From CP2-2F sp034432555 (GTDB taxonomy: Bacteria; Chloroflexota; Anaerolineae; Aggregatilineales; UBA2796): DNA of 64,000 bases. Positions 24,409 through 32,988 of this stretch are shown piece after piece. The stretch is taken from positions 1 through 64,000 of the forward strand of contig DAOUBW010000019.1 in the NCBI GenBank assembly GCA_034432555.1, in the 5' to 3' direction. The stretch's first letter is position 1. Each line of letters starts with the position of its first letter. Both the position numbers and the translations under genes were made by a program. Below the pieces are notes generated by a model that was not told the DNA's origin, searched no databases, and saw nothing but the letters and a program-made list of their open reading frames with translations.

Positions 24409-25797
24409 GTGCGAATTACACTGGACGACGGCACAACCGAAGATTACGAAGACGATCCTTTCACCGAAGGCGGACAGGGCAGACTCTACCGCTCACGGGA
24501 TGAACGGCATGTGATCAAGCTCTATCACGAAGAAGATCGTGCGCGCCTACCTACTTTGCAGAAGATCATGGGTGAGCTGAACATCACACTGCACGATCCG
24601 AGCGCGGTAACGCTCTTTGCGTGGGTGAACGGCATTGTGCGCCGCCCTTCGCTGGGCGTGCGGATGTTGAACATCAACCGCGATGTGCCACACAAAGACC
24701 TAACTTGGTGGTTCACGCCCAAAGCGCTTAAGCACGTGCCTGAGGATATGCGCGGCAACTGGTTTGATCGCACCTGCGTCGCCAGCGAGATGGCACGCAT
24801 TGCGTGGAAGTTGCATAGCCGTGGTCTGTGCCACTCTGATTTTTCAGGCGGAAATTTCATGGTGAATGTGGCACGCCATCGTGCTGTGCTGATTGACCTA
24901 GACGGTTTAGTAGTGCCAGATGTGCTGCCCCCTGCCATGATCGGGACAGCCGAGTACATGGCACCTGAAATCGTCACCGCTTATATGCACAAACAACCTG
25001 ACATTCGCCCATCCATTCAGTCGGACTTATACTCCCTTGCCGTGCTAATCTACCAACTCTTACTGATGCGGCATCCGCTGCGCGGTCCCAAAGTTCACGA
25101 TCCCGATAACCCAGAGCGCGATGATCAATTGGCATTTGGCGAGAAGGCGCTCTACACTGAAGACCCAATCGACCGCTCCAACCGCCCTAAAGACCCCTTT
25201 CGCGGCGCATGGCTGCTGGGCGAGGAAGTGGAAGACCTGATGCGCCGCACCTTCACGGCTGGTCTGCATGACCCAAGCAAGCGCCCTGTGGCTAGTATGT
25301 GGCAGAATGCGCTGCTCCGCATGGCGGATCAGCATGTGCCATGCTTCAACCCACAGTGCAGCGGCAAGGCGTTCATCCTGCTGCGCGATCATCCCGCTGT
25401 TTGCCCATGGTGCAATACGCGCATCAGCTACCCAAAGCAGATTCCCGTGCTGCGTCTCTATTCAGGCGTTAGTCAAGTAGGGCATTTCCAGCAGGACAAG
25501 GAGCGTATTGTCGGTTGGCAGAGCCGTTCGCTGCACCGCTGGCATGTGCAGAGAAATTTCTATGAACACGAGGCAAAACTCGCTGAAGATCGTGCGCCAT
25601 TGGTGGAATTTCAGTATGATCAGCGGCACGGGTGGTTGCTGCATAACCTTGCCCTAGATCATTTGCGAGTAGCGGATACAGGCAGCGTGCAGCTGCTAAA
25701 GTTAGGGGCTGCCTTGCCGCTGCGCGAAGGGCAAAAGTGGCTGCTTGGCGCGGGCAGCACAGCGCGCCTTGCCCTCGTGACTATGCAAAGCGTTTAA
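24409..25797 (+). CDS. Ser/Thr protein kinase-like protein with zinc ribbon (YegI/TerY-P type)
   Basis: A 462-aa soluble protein. The kinase domain (about 1-305) has glycine loop EGGQGRLYRS, ATP-anchoring Lys37 in VIKLYH, catalytic loop HSDFSGGNF with Asp144 and Asn149, metal site LIDLDG (161-166), and an APE-like segment YMAPEI. The insert and catalytic loop resemble YegI-type kinases of TerY-P triads rather than PknB. A four-cysteine zinc ribbon follows (Cys312, Cys317, Cys332, Cys335). The C-terminal beta-rich tail (about 345-460) looks FHA-like (WLLHNLALDHLRV, LREGQKWLLG). The start is GTG. Twelve nt separate it from the giant beta-sandwich gene; a VWA gene ends the cluster. Target unknown. 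Confidence 0.82.
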   Translation: MRITLDDGTTEDYEDDPFTEGGQGRLYRSRDERHVIKLYHEEDRARLPTLQKIMGELNITLHDPSAVTLFAWVNGIVRRPSLGVRMLNINRDVPHKDLTWWFTPKALKHVPEDMRGNWFDRTCVASEMARIAWKLHSRGLCHSDFSGGNFMVNVARHRAVLIDLDGLVVPDVLPPAMIGTAEYMAPEIVTAYMHKQPDIRPSIQSDLYSLAVLIYQLLLMRHPLRGPKVHDPDNPERDDQLAFGEKALYTEDPIDRSNRPKDPFRGAWLLGEEVEDLMRRTFTAGLHDPSKRPVASMWQNALLRMADQHVPCFNPQCSGKAFILLRDHPAVCPWCNTRISYPKQIPVLRLYSGVSQVGHFQQDKERIVGWQSRSLHRWHVQRNFYEHEAKLAEDRAPLVEFQYDQRHGWLLHNLALDHLRVADTGSVQLLKLGAALPLREGQKWLLGAGSTARLALVTMQSV

Positions 25798-25809
25798 GCG
25801 CGGCACGCC

Positions 25810-28797
25810 ATGCTGCATGTGAGCTCCGCCGCTGAATTACATGCCGCCTTGCGCGCTGCCGAGCCAAACAGCCTGATCAGCTTGGCAATTGGTGAATATG
25901 GCGGCGTTTTCGTCATCGAAAAGCCATTGGTGCTGCGCGGTCAGAAACGCCAAACGGTGCTTTGGCGTCAGGCGGCGCCGGTGGTATACGTCCGTGCGCC
26001 GAACGTGCGCCTAGAAAACCTGTTGATCGAACGAACAGTGCAATCTGGTGTTATGGTTGTGCATGACGCTGAGTGCCTGCCAATTGGGGAAAAATCCATG
26101 CAGCTTGATGATAACACCCTGATCAACTTAGGCGAACTGCTGCCCGGCGCACCGGTGAGTTTGCCGCTGCGCCTGATTGTGCGAGCGCGCACCGAACTAA
26201 GCGTAAGTGGCTTGCACGGCGCAAAAATTGAGCCAGCCGTACTCGCAGAGCGCGGCACACACGCCCTACTGCTCACCTTAGATGGGCAAGCCCTTCAAAA
26301 GGGCGAAGTGTTGCTCGGCGAGATCACAGTGCGCGAAGGTGACTACACGCGCTACCTATGGTTGACCGGCACCGTGCTGGATCAGCCGCCACCAGAGCGC
26401 CTGCTGTGCCTTGCCCTCAAAAAGCACCGCCTCTATCCGCCTTATGGCGGCATGATGCTCTCAGCCGCGCACTTTGCTGCCCTTGCCGTTGGCACGCTGC
26501 CCGAAGGTGACTACTGCTTTGTGCAGCGCGATTCCAGTGGTGCGTTGTTCTTGTTCATGCCATCTGATCCGCCGTTGCCCGTCAAGCTGAATGGTGCGCC
26601 AATTCCGCGTGGCGTGCGCCGTCTGCTGCACGAACACGATATGCTGAACATCGGTGAGGTGGCGATTCAAGTGACTCAAGCACCTGACCCGCCTAGCATC
26701 GAAGTACCGACCAGCATTCATTTCGAGCGTTTTTCAGATCACTTTCCCGAATCGGTGCCGTTGACCTTGCAAACGCTCAAGGTTGGCTGGAAAGGCGAGG
26801 TCATGCCCATCGTCCCCTATCTTAAAGTCTCGCCTGGAGGGCAGTTCCGCCTACCACCCAACCGCAGGCATACATGGCTAGTCAGCTTGAACAAGGAGGT
26901 GCTGAATCTGCCCAATGCCAACTATGGCGTTTCAGGTGGTTTGCTGGTGGCAGGTGCCAATCAGGTGTATGGCGTCGATGTACACCTGAGTGTGCAGCGC
27001 CCTGAGGTTGCCCTGCGCATCGAGACACTCGATCTCGGTCAGGTCGAAGCGGGCTGGCTGACCGAACGCACACTTGAATTTAGCATCGCTAATCTAGGGC
27101 GCGGCGCATGGTCAGGTGAAGTGTATGCTACTGTGCCATGGCTCAGTGTGCTTTCGCCAATGCCGATCAGCGGTGAGGCGTGGTCGGAAACTTTTGTGCA
27201 GGTTGGGCTAAACCTGCGTTGGGAGACGGTGCATGAGGCGGATAGGCTGCCAAGCGGCATCCACGAGATTGCAGATGCGCTAATCATTGACGGCGGCGGC
27301 GTTTTCCCTGATGTGCCAGTTGCAGCGCGCATTGAAGTGCTGCCGCCGCGTGGTCATCTGCGCCTGCTCACCGAGGAAGTACGCTTTGATGAGGTCGAGC
27401 GCAATATGGATTTGCCAAGCGCCTTCATTGAAGTGCGGAATGAAGGCGCGGCGGATTGGCACGGCACGCTGCGCCCTGAACGCGGTTGGGTGCAGATTAT
27501 TGAGGCACACGACGCAGAACTCAGCGGCGAGATCAGCGCGCCAACGCTCAGTGTGCCTTACGGGCGGACGGCGCGCATTCGCCTTGAACTGCTGGACATT
27601 CCCGACGCGATTCCGCTGGATACACCTGTGCCATTGGATGCCATTCATATTGAGAGCGACTCACGCAGCGCACCTTTCACGGCGGCGGTGCCTGTCTCGA
27701 TGATCCTTGTGGAGCGTCCGCCGTTTCTGACGGCACGCCCCGTCTATTTTCCGCCTTTTGTGCGCGGCGAGCCGCCTAGTGAAGCAACGCTGCGCGTCTA
27801 TAACACTGGTCCTTCTGTTTGGCGTGGCACGGTTCAGCGCCATGCCGCATGGTTGGCTGCACCAAACACCGTCTTTGAGTGTGCCGTTGGCAGCGCAATC
27901 GATATTCCAATCAGCCTTCACGAACGGCAGGTGAACAGCTTACCGCTTGGCGTCAGCCATCATGAGGCAGTGCTGAGTTTAAGCGGTGTGCGTGAGCCTG
28001 TTTTTGTGGCAGTGCAGGTTGATCTGCGCGATGCGCCGCACGAACTTTGCCTAGAGACGCCGCTGCTTAATTTTGGCATGGTCAATCCACTTTATGCCGA
28101 GCCATCGGTTGAGACGGTGCGCGTGCTGAATGGCGGTGCGGAAACGTGGCAAGGCGAAGTGACTCTCAATGCGGCGTGGCTTTCCCTAGAGACTGCCCGC
28201 CGCAGTTTTGCGTTGAGCATTCCGCCTATGAGCACGGCTGAGTTCAAAGTGCTGATCAACACCACAGCAGTAGAGTTGCCTAGCGGCGTCTGTGTTCAGC
28301 CGAACGCCCTCAGCCTTGAAGGCGCCGGGCAGCGGCTAGAGATCAGCGCGCAGCTTTTATTGGTAGAGGCAGCGCCGCGCCTTAGCATCACGCCCCTGCA
28401 AATCACCCTAAGCAGCCTGAAGGCAGCCAAGCTAAAGCTGACCAATAATGGCGGGCGTGAGTGGACGCTGACTTTGAACAGCGCGCCGTGGCTGGCACTT
28501 TCGCTGAGCGAGCTGACCCTTGAGCCAAATGAAACGCAGAGCATCGAAGTTCGCTGGCAGCCGGAGCAGCTTAGCACGGCGTGGCATGATCCGCGTGGTT
28601 TGGTGGTGGTAGGTAACGGGCGTGAGTGGGCTGTTGCCGTTGAAGTGAGTGAGACAGCCATTAAATCAGCGAAGCGTGCCAAGACGGCACCCCTCACGCA
28701 GCCGAGCGAGCCTGCCGCGCCGAGTTCACCCGAAACGCTGACCCCGCCCAGCGCGCCGCCTACCGCTGAGCCGCCCTTGAGCAGTGCCGATGGCTGA
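25810..28797 (+). CDS. Large beta-rich protein: beta-helix start, FHA-like segment, tandem Ig/BACON-like repeats
   Basis: A 995-aa protein with no signal peptide or membrane helix. Residues 1-75 read as a short right-handed beta-helix (PLVLRGQKRQTVLW, APNVRLENLLIER). Residues about 240-300 resemble an FHA sandwich (PVKLNGAPIPRGVRRLL, DMLNIGEVAIQV). From about 310 to 950 there are six or seven sandwich repeats sharing a pattern: LxxGxVxxGxxxxxTLxxxN, then a Trp-containing strand (WSGEVYATVPWLSV; WQGEVTLNAAWLSL; WTLTLNSAPWLAL). The last 45 residues are Pro/Ser/Thr-rich. It is presumably a scaffold read with the adjacent kinase and VWA proteins. I do not recognise it as a named family. Confidence 0.7.
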   Translation: MLHVSSAAELHAALRAAEPNSLISLAIGEYGGVFVIEKPLVLRGQKRQTVLWRQAAPVVYVRAPNVRLENLLIERTVQSGVMVVHDAECLPIGEKSMQLDDNTLINLGELLPGAPVSLPLRLIVRARTELSVSGLHGAKIEPAVLAERGTHALLLTLDGQALQKGEVLLGEITVREGDYTRYLWLTGTVLDQPPPERLLCLALKKHRLYPPYGGMMLSAAHFAALAVGTLPEGDYCFVQRDSSGALFLFMPSDPPLPVKLNGAPIPRGVRRLLHEHDMLNIGEVAIQVTQAPDPPSIEVPTSIHFERFSDHFPESVPLTLQTLKVGWKGEVMPIVPYLKVSPGGQFRLPPNRRHTWLVSLNKEVLNLPNANYGVSGGLLVAGANQVYGVDVHLSVQRPEVALRIETLDLGQVEAGWLTERTLEFSIANLGRGAWSGEVYATVPWLSVLSPMPISGEAWSETFVQVGLNLRWETVHEADRLPSGIHEIADALIIDGGGVFPDVPVAARIEVLPPRGHLRLLTEEVRFDEVERNMDLPSAFIEVRNEGAADWHGTLRPERGWVQIIEAHDAELSGEISAPTLSVPYGRTARIRLELLDIPDAIPLDTPVPLDAIHIESDSRSAPFTAAVPVSMILVERPPFLTARPVYFPPFVRGEPPSEATLRVYNTGPSVWRGTVQRHAAWLAAPNTVFECAVGSAIDIPISLHERQVNSLPLGVSHHEAVLSLSGVREPVFVAVQVDLRDAPHELCLETPLLNFGMVNPLYAEPSVETVRVLNGGAETWQGEVTLNAAWLSLETARRSFALSIPPMSTAEFKVLINTTAVELPSGVCVQPNALSLEGAGQRLEISAQLLLVEAAPRLSITPLQITLSSLKAAKLKLTNNGGREWTLTLNSAPWLALSLSELTLEPNETQSIEVRWQPEQLSTAWHDPRGLVVVGNGREWAVAVEVSETAIKSAKRAKTAPLTQPSEPAAPSSPETLTPPSAPPTAEPPLSSADG

Positions 28798-29308
28798 GCC
28801 GTTATGCGTGTATGTGTTAATTGATCACTCTGCCTCTATGAATGGCGCGGCGCTTGAGTCGCTGCGGCAGGGCGTACAAGTCCTGCTGAGCGCCTTTGAA
28901 AGCTGTCGCGGGTGTCTGCTTAAGGTGAGCCTGCTCACCTTTGAAAGCACGCCAACCCTCTTGACACCGCTCAGCGATGCTGAGGCAGAAGAATTCACCA
29001 CCGATGTGAGCCTGATCCTCGCCACGCTCGAAACGGTGGGCGCCTCCAACTTAGGTAAGGCGCTGCGCCACCTTGCCCAGAGCCTGTCCGAAAGCGCGCA
29101 TAACATCCTGTATCTGTTCAGCGATGGCAATTTCACGGACGATTGGCAGGCTGCCTTAGAGTCACTACGCCCAAGTTTGCGCCGTGTCTATGCGGTTGCC
29201 TGCGGCATGGCTGCCAACCAAGAAACACTTGCCGTTGCCGACCAAGTGCTGTTGGTGGGCAACCTGACCGCTGACGCATTGCTCGCCACGCTGCGTGCCG
29301 CTAAATAA
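28790..29308 (+). CDS. TerY-like von Willebrand factor A protein
   Basis: A 172-aa stand-alone VWA domain. The metal-ion site starts with LIDHSASMNG (DxSxS); the third-loop Asp is in LFSDGNFTDDW. The middle MIDAS residue, usually Thr, appears as Ser/Asn in GASNLGKAL. The length, cytoplasmic nature and kinase neighbour fit TerY/YegL proteins. The start is ATG 28790, overlapping the preceding stop by 8 bp; the frame also has GTG 28784. TerY-P triads usually add a PP2C phosphatase, which is missing here, and the beta-sandwich protein takes its place in the cluster. Confidence 0.82.
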   Translation: MAEPLCVYVLIDHSASMNGAALESLRQGVQVLLSAFESCRGCLLKVSLLTFESTPTLLTPLSDAEAEEFTTDVSLILATLETVGASNLGKALRHLAQSLSESAHNILYLFSDGNFTDDWQAALESLRPSLRRVYAVACGMAANQETLAVADQVLLVGNLTADALLATLRAAK

Positions 29309-29339
29309 AAACCACCCAACCTGTAACTGTTGAGTGGTT
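29304..29339 (-). terminator. Terminator downstream of tRNA-Thr
   Basis: An 11-pair stem (29310-29320 with 29329-29339, one G-T pair, 8-nt loop), followed on the minus strand by TTTATTTAG. It lies just beyond the tRNA 3' end and directly after the convergent VWA stop, so it can end the tRNA transcript and perhaps part of the opposite one. Confidence 0.8.
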
Positions 29340-29343
29340 GATA

Positions 29344-29416
29344 AGCCACCTTTGGGACTTGAACCCAAAACCTCACGCTTACGAAGCGTATGCTCTGCCA
29401 ATTGAGCTAAGGTGGC
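29344..29416 (-). tRNA. tRNA-Thr (anticodon CGT)
   Basis: Read on the minus strand: acceptor GCCACCT pairs with AGGTGGC; the D-loop has AGCTCAATTGGCAGAGC; the anticodon stem TACGC/GCGTG holds the loop TTCGTAA, anticodon CGT reading ACG codons. The T arm is TTGGG-TTCAAGT-CCCAA. The discriminator base is T and no CCA is encoded. All four arms pair well, so a functional tRNA is expected. Confidence 0.96.
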
Positions 29417-29647
29417 ATGATATGCCTATAGTTTAGCCGCTGTGCGCCTGCCTGTCAAGGCGCAGAAGCGGTTGGGCGGTGAATTGTGTGGTGATAGCCT
29501 AGCCTGTAAAGATTAGCCTGCTGTGAGCCGACCGATTTTTTGATGATGCCTCTATTTTCACCACGCCTACAAGTCATTCAGAGGAGTAATTCGGCGTGGA
29601 ATCTGCTAAAATAGGCGAAAGTATCCGCATTTAGAAAGTGCCTGTTT
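29417..29647. other. Intergenic region between tRNA-Thr and sufS
   Basis: 231 bp with divergent promoters. TAAAAT at 29607-29612 (context GCTAAAATAGGCG) may be the sufS -10 box; a nearly identical context, CCTAAAATAGGCG, precedes the hydrolase gene at 9757. No open frame looks real. Confidence 0.4.
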
Positions 29648-30904
29648 ATGTCTGCCCTATCCCTTGAGCAAATTACCCGCCAAATGGCGGCACACCGCGC
29701 CGATTTCCCAATCCTTGCCCAAATGGTGCGCCCAAACGTGCCGTTGGTCTACCTCGATAACGCCGCCACCACCCAAAAACCAACCGCCGTGCTGCGCGCC
29801 GTTGAGGACTACTACACGCACATGAATGCCAATGTGCATCGCGGTGTGCATTCCTTCAGCGAAAAAGCAACCGCCGCTTACGAGGCAGCCCGCGACGCCG
29901 TCCGCGACTTTTTGGGCGCAGCGTCCGCCCGTGAGATTATCTTCACCCGCAATGCCACAGAGTCAATTAACCTTGTGGCATACGCCTGGGGACTGGCAAA
30001 TCTGCGTGAAGGCGATCAGATTTTGGTCAGCGAGATGGAGCATCACGCCAACATCGTCCCATGGCAGATGGTGGCAGAGCGTGCAGGCGCGTATGTGCTG
30101 CCCATTCCGATTACTGAGGATGGACAGATTGACCAGAGCGCCTATCAGACCTTGCTGGGTAGCGGGCGCGTGCGTATGGTAGCCTTGACGCACGTCTCGA
30201 ACGTGCTTGGCACCATTAATCCACTTGCCGATCTGATCCGCATGGCGCATGAGGTCGGCGCGTTAGTCACCGTGGATGGCGCACAAAGCGCGCCGCATAT
30301 GCCGATTAATGTGCGCGCCCTAGATGCTGACTTCTTCGCACTGAGTGGGCATAAGCTGTGTGCGCCCACTGGCATTGGTGCGCTGTACGGCAAACGCGCC
30401 CTGCTAGAGGCGCTGCCGCCTTTCATGGGCGGCGGCAGCATGATTGACCGCGTAACCTTCGCTAAGACGACCTATGCCGATCTGCCGCAGCGCTTTGAGG
30501 CAGGCACGCCCAATATTAGCGGCGCAGTGGGCTTGGGCGCAGCGATTGCCTATTTGCGCGGCGTTGGGCTAGAGGCAATCCACGCGCACGAGATGGCGCT
30601 CATTCAGCACACGATGACGGGCTTGGCAGACATTGAAGGCGTGCGGATGTACGGACCGAACGCCGATCAACGGGCGGGCTTGGTGTCTTTCACACTGCGC
30701 GGCGTTCATGCCCATGATCTCTCGGCAGGCTTGGATCAGGCGGGCATTGCAGTGCGGGCAGGGCATCACTGTGCCATGCCGCTGCACGAAAAGTTCGGCA
30801 TCGCAGCCTCAACGCGGGTCAGCTTCTACCTCTATAATACGCTTGAGGAAGCCGATCATTTTGTGCGGACGGTGGCAGAGGTACAGCGCTTTTTTGCACG
30901 CTGA
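29648..30904 (+). CDS. sufS: Cysteine desulfurase SufS
   Basis: PLP enzyme that takes sulfur from cysteine for iron-sulfur cluster assembly. The 418-aa protein has the SufS/CsdA class features: VYLDNAATTQKP, SEMEHHANIVPW, PLP-binding Lys236 in LSGHKLCAPTG, and persulfide Cys375 in RAGHHCAMPLHEKFG, set in the short loop of group II enzymes. It is followed after 18 nt by sufU, the usual sulfur acceptor in bacteria without SufE. The sufBCD scaffold genes are not in the window. Confidence 0.96.
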   Translation: MSALSLEQITRQMAAHRADFPILAQMVRPNVPLVYLDNAATTQKPTAVLRAVEDYYTHMNANVHRGVHSFSEKATAAYEAARDAVRDFLGAASAREIIFTRNATESINLVAYAWGLANLREGDQILVSEMEHHANIVPWQMVAERAGAYVLPIPITEDGQIDQSAYQTLLGSGRVRMVALTHVSNVLGTINPLADLIRMAHEVGALVTVDGAQSAPHMPINVRALDADFFALSGHKLCAPTGIGALYGKRALLEALPPFMGGGSMIDRVTFAKTTYADLPQRFEAGTPNISGAVGLGAAIAYLRGVGLEAIHAHEMALIQHTMTGLADIEGVRMYGPNADQRAGLVSFTLRGVHAHDLSAGLDQAGIAVRAGHHCAMPLHEKFGIAASTRVSFYLYNTLEEADHFVRTVAEVQRFFAR

Positions 30905-30922
30905 GGAAAGGCAGTTCAACCG

Positions 30923-31312
30923 ATGGATATGTACCATGAGGCGATCCTTGAGCATTATCGCCAGCCGCGCAACTGGGGCGTTTTGCAGCCCTGTGACATT
31001 GACCATGAGGAAAAGAATCCGCTGTGCGGCGACCGCCTGCGGCTAACCGTGCGCCTGCGGGATAACCATATCGCGGAGATCGGTTGGTCGGGCGAGGGCT
31101 GCGCGATCAGCCAAGCAACCGCCTCTATGCTCGGCGAGATCATTCTGGGCAAAACACTGGAAGAAGCCCGCCAACTGACCAAAGAAGATGTGCTTGATCT
31201 GATCGGCATTTCGCTCGGACCGGTGCGCTTAAAGTGCGCGCTGCTCTCCCTGAAAGTGCTGAAGGTGGGCGCTTACGGCTTGGCGGGCTGGCAAGAGGAC
31301 GACTCGCGCTAG
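30923..31312 (+). CDS. sufU: SufU-type iron-sulfur assembly protein
   Basis: A 129-aa NifU/IscU-like protein that accepts sulfur from SufS through a zinc site. Ligand candidates are Cys35 and Asp37 (PLCGD), Cys60 (GEGCAIS) and Cys105 (RLKCALL). The N-terminus YHEAILEHYRQPRNWG is typical. The spacing from Cys60 to Cys105 is 44 residues, shorter than the roughly 60 in B. subtilis SufU, so the SufU-specific insertion seems reduced. Co-transcribed with sufS; the stop overlaps the acyltransferase start by one base. Confidence 0.93.
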   Translation: MDMYHEAILEHYRQPRNWGVLQPCDIDHEEKNPLCGDRLRLTVRLRDNHIAEIGWSGEGCAISQATASMLGEIILGKTLEEARQLTKEDVLDLIGISLGPVRLKCALLSLKVLKVGAYGLAGWQEDDSR

Positions 31313-31923
31313 TGCATTTGCTGGAACAGGCACGCCAAACGCCCTGGAAGGCGCTGACTGAACTGCGCCGCTATGCAACGCTACCCGCCGCACAGCTCAC
31401 TTTTGCCCTGCACGGTGTAGCGTGGCAGCGCGGCTGGCGCATTTACGGCGCGCCGATCATTCAGCGGCACGCGGGCAGCACACTCAGCATTGGGCGCGAC
31501 CTGACACTACGAAGCTGGTATGCCTCGAATCCGTTGGGCGTGGTGCGCCGCACGCTCCTTTGCACGTGGACACGAGAAGCAGCGCTAATCATTGGGCGTG
31601 GCGTCGGCATGACGGGCGCTGTGATTGTGGCACAAACGCGGGTCGAGATCGGCGATCAAGTCTGGATCGGTGCCAACAGCACCATCATTGATACCGATTT
31701 TCATCCACTCTCGCCCGAAGCGCGGCATGCCGATCCGACGGCGGGCAGCAGCGCGCCCATCACCATTGAGGATGAAGTGTTCATCGGCATGTGGGCGATC
31801 ATTTTGAAGGGCGTACACATTGGGCGCGGCGCAGTGATCGGCGCGGGCGCAGTTGTGGCGCGTGACGTGCCGCCGCGTGCCATTGTGGCGGGCAATCCTG
31901 CACGGGTAGTTGGACAGGTCTGA
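31312..31923 (+). CDS. Left-handed beta-helix acyltransferase (WbbJ/maltose O-acetyltransferase type)
   Basis: A 203-aa protein with hexapeptide repeats through its second half: IIGRGVGMTGAVIVAQTRVE, IGDQVWIGANSTII, IEDEVFIGMWAIILKG, IGRGAVIGAGAVV, ending in the standard IVAGNPARVVG. The likely catalytic His is in TDFHPLS. Such enzymes acetylate sugars or antibiotics using acetyl-CoA. The frame reaches back to 31234 inside sufU, but GTG 31312, which shares one base with the sufU stop and has AGAGGA upstream, is the natural start. Its link to the Suf genes is probably only transcriptional. Confidence 0.87.
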   Translation: MHLLEQARQTPWKALTELRRYATLPAAQLTFALHGVAWQRGWRIYGAPIIQRHAGSTLSIGRDLTLRSWYASNPLGVVRRTLLCTWTREAALIIGRGVGMTGAVIVAQTRVEIGDQVWIGANSTIIDTDFHPLSPEARHADPTAGSSAPITIEDEVFIGMWAIILKGVHIGRGAVIGAGAVVARDVPPRAIVAGNPARVVGQV

Positions 31924-32013
31924 ACGGCAGCCTTCCGCCTTTGGGCGGATGGCGAATCGCCTGCCTGCGCTATACTCAAAGCGCGATTTTCACGACTCGA
32001 AAGGCATTGTTAG

Positions 32014-32988
32014 ATGGATTACCGCAAACTTGGGCGCACGGGCTTAAAGGTGAGCGCGTTGTGCCTTGGCACGATGACCTTCCGCTGGACAAGCTCTGAG
32101 GAAGACTCCCTGCGTGTGCTGGATCGCTTCTGGGAAGCGGGCGGCAACTTCATTGATACAGCGGATATTTACAGCCGTTGGGCAGAGGGCAATCCGGGCG
32201 GCGTGGCGGAAGAAATCATCGGGCGCTGGCTGCAAGGCAAGCCGCGTGAGCAGATCATCATCGCTACTAAAACACGCGGCAGGATGTGGGACGGTCCGAA
32301 TGGCGAAAGCCTCAGCCGCCATCACATTATGGCAGCCGTTGAACACAGCTTGCGCCGCCTGCAAACCGACTACATTGATCTGTACCAATCCCATTGGCCC
32401 GATTGGGAGACACCGCAAGAGGAAACGCTGCGCGCCTACGATGATCTGGTGAAGCAGGGTAAAGTGCGCTATCTGGGCGCCAGCAACTTTAAGGCGTGGT
32501 ACCTGTGCAAGGCACTTTGGATCAGCGATAAATATAACCTTGCCCGCTATGATTGCATTCAGCCGCACTTTCACCTGCTCAATCGGCGCGAAGTGGAGCC
32601 AGAACTTGCCCAACTGTGCCTTGAGGAAGGCATTGGTGTGATCCCTTACAGCCCACTGGCAGGCGGCTTTCTGACGGGCAAATATACCCGTGAGGGCGGC
32701 GTACCAGAAGGCAGCCGCGGCGGCGGTGCAGCGCGCTGGATGACGGATAAAGGCTTTGCGGTGGTGGAAGCCCTGCGCGAGATGGGCGCAGCGCGTAGCA
32801 AGAGCATCGCGCAGATGGCGCTGGCGTGGCAATTTACGCTGCCCTTCATGACCTCACCGATTGTCGGCGCGAACACCGTTGCCCAACTAGAGGAGTCGCT
32901 TGGTGCGGTCGGCGAACGCCTCACCGAAGACGAGATGAAGCGCCTTGATGAGCTGACCGAGACCAACCGCGACTACACAGCCCGCTAA
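32014..32988 (+). CDS. Aldo/keto reductase
   Basis: NADPH-dependent oxidoreductase with a TIM barrel, 324 aa. The catalytic tetrad is complete: Asp48 and Tyr53 (NFIDTADIYS), Lys86 (IIATKTRG) and His127 (LYQSHWPDW). The sequence is of the YghZ/YajO/Tas-like group (KLGRTGLKVSALCLGTMTF at the start). A TATACT hexamer near 31971 could be its -10 box. The gene ends inside the stop of the retron reverse transcriptase on the other strand (the two stops overlap by 3 bp). Substrate unknown; likely a housekeeping gene unrelated to the retron. Confidence 0.92.
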   Translation: MDYRKLGRTGLKVSALCLGTMTFRWTSSEEDSLRVLDRFWEAGGNFIDTADIYSRWAEGNPGGVAEEIIGRWLQGKPREQIIIATKTRGRMWDGPNGESLSRHHIMAAVEHSLRRLQTDYIDLYQSHWPDWETPQEETLRAYDDLVKQGKVRYLGASNFKAWYLCKALWISDKYNLARYDCIQPHFHLLNRREVEPELAQLCLEEGIGVIPYSPLAGGFLTGKYTREGGVPEGSRGGGAARWMTDKGFAVVEALREMGAARSKSIAQMALAWQFTLPFMTSPIVGANTVAQLEESLGAVGERLTEDEMKRLDELTETNRDYTAR

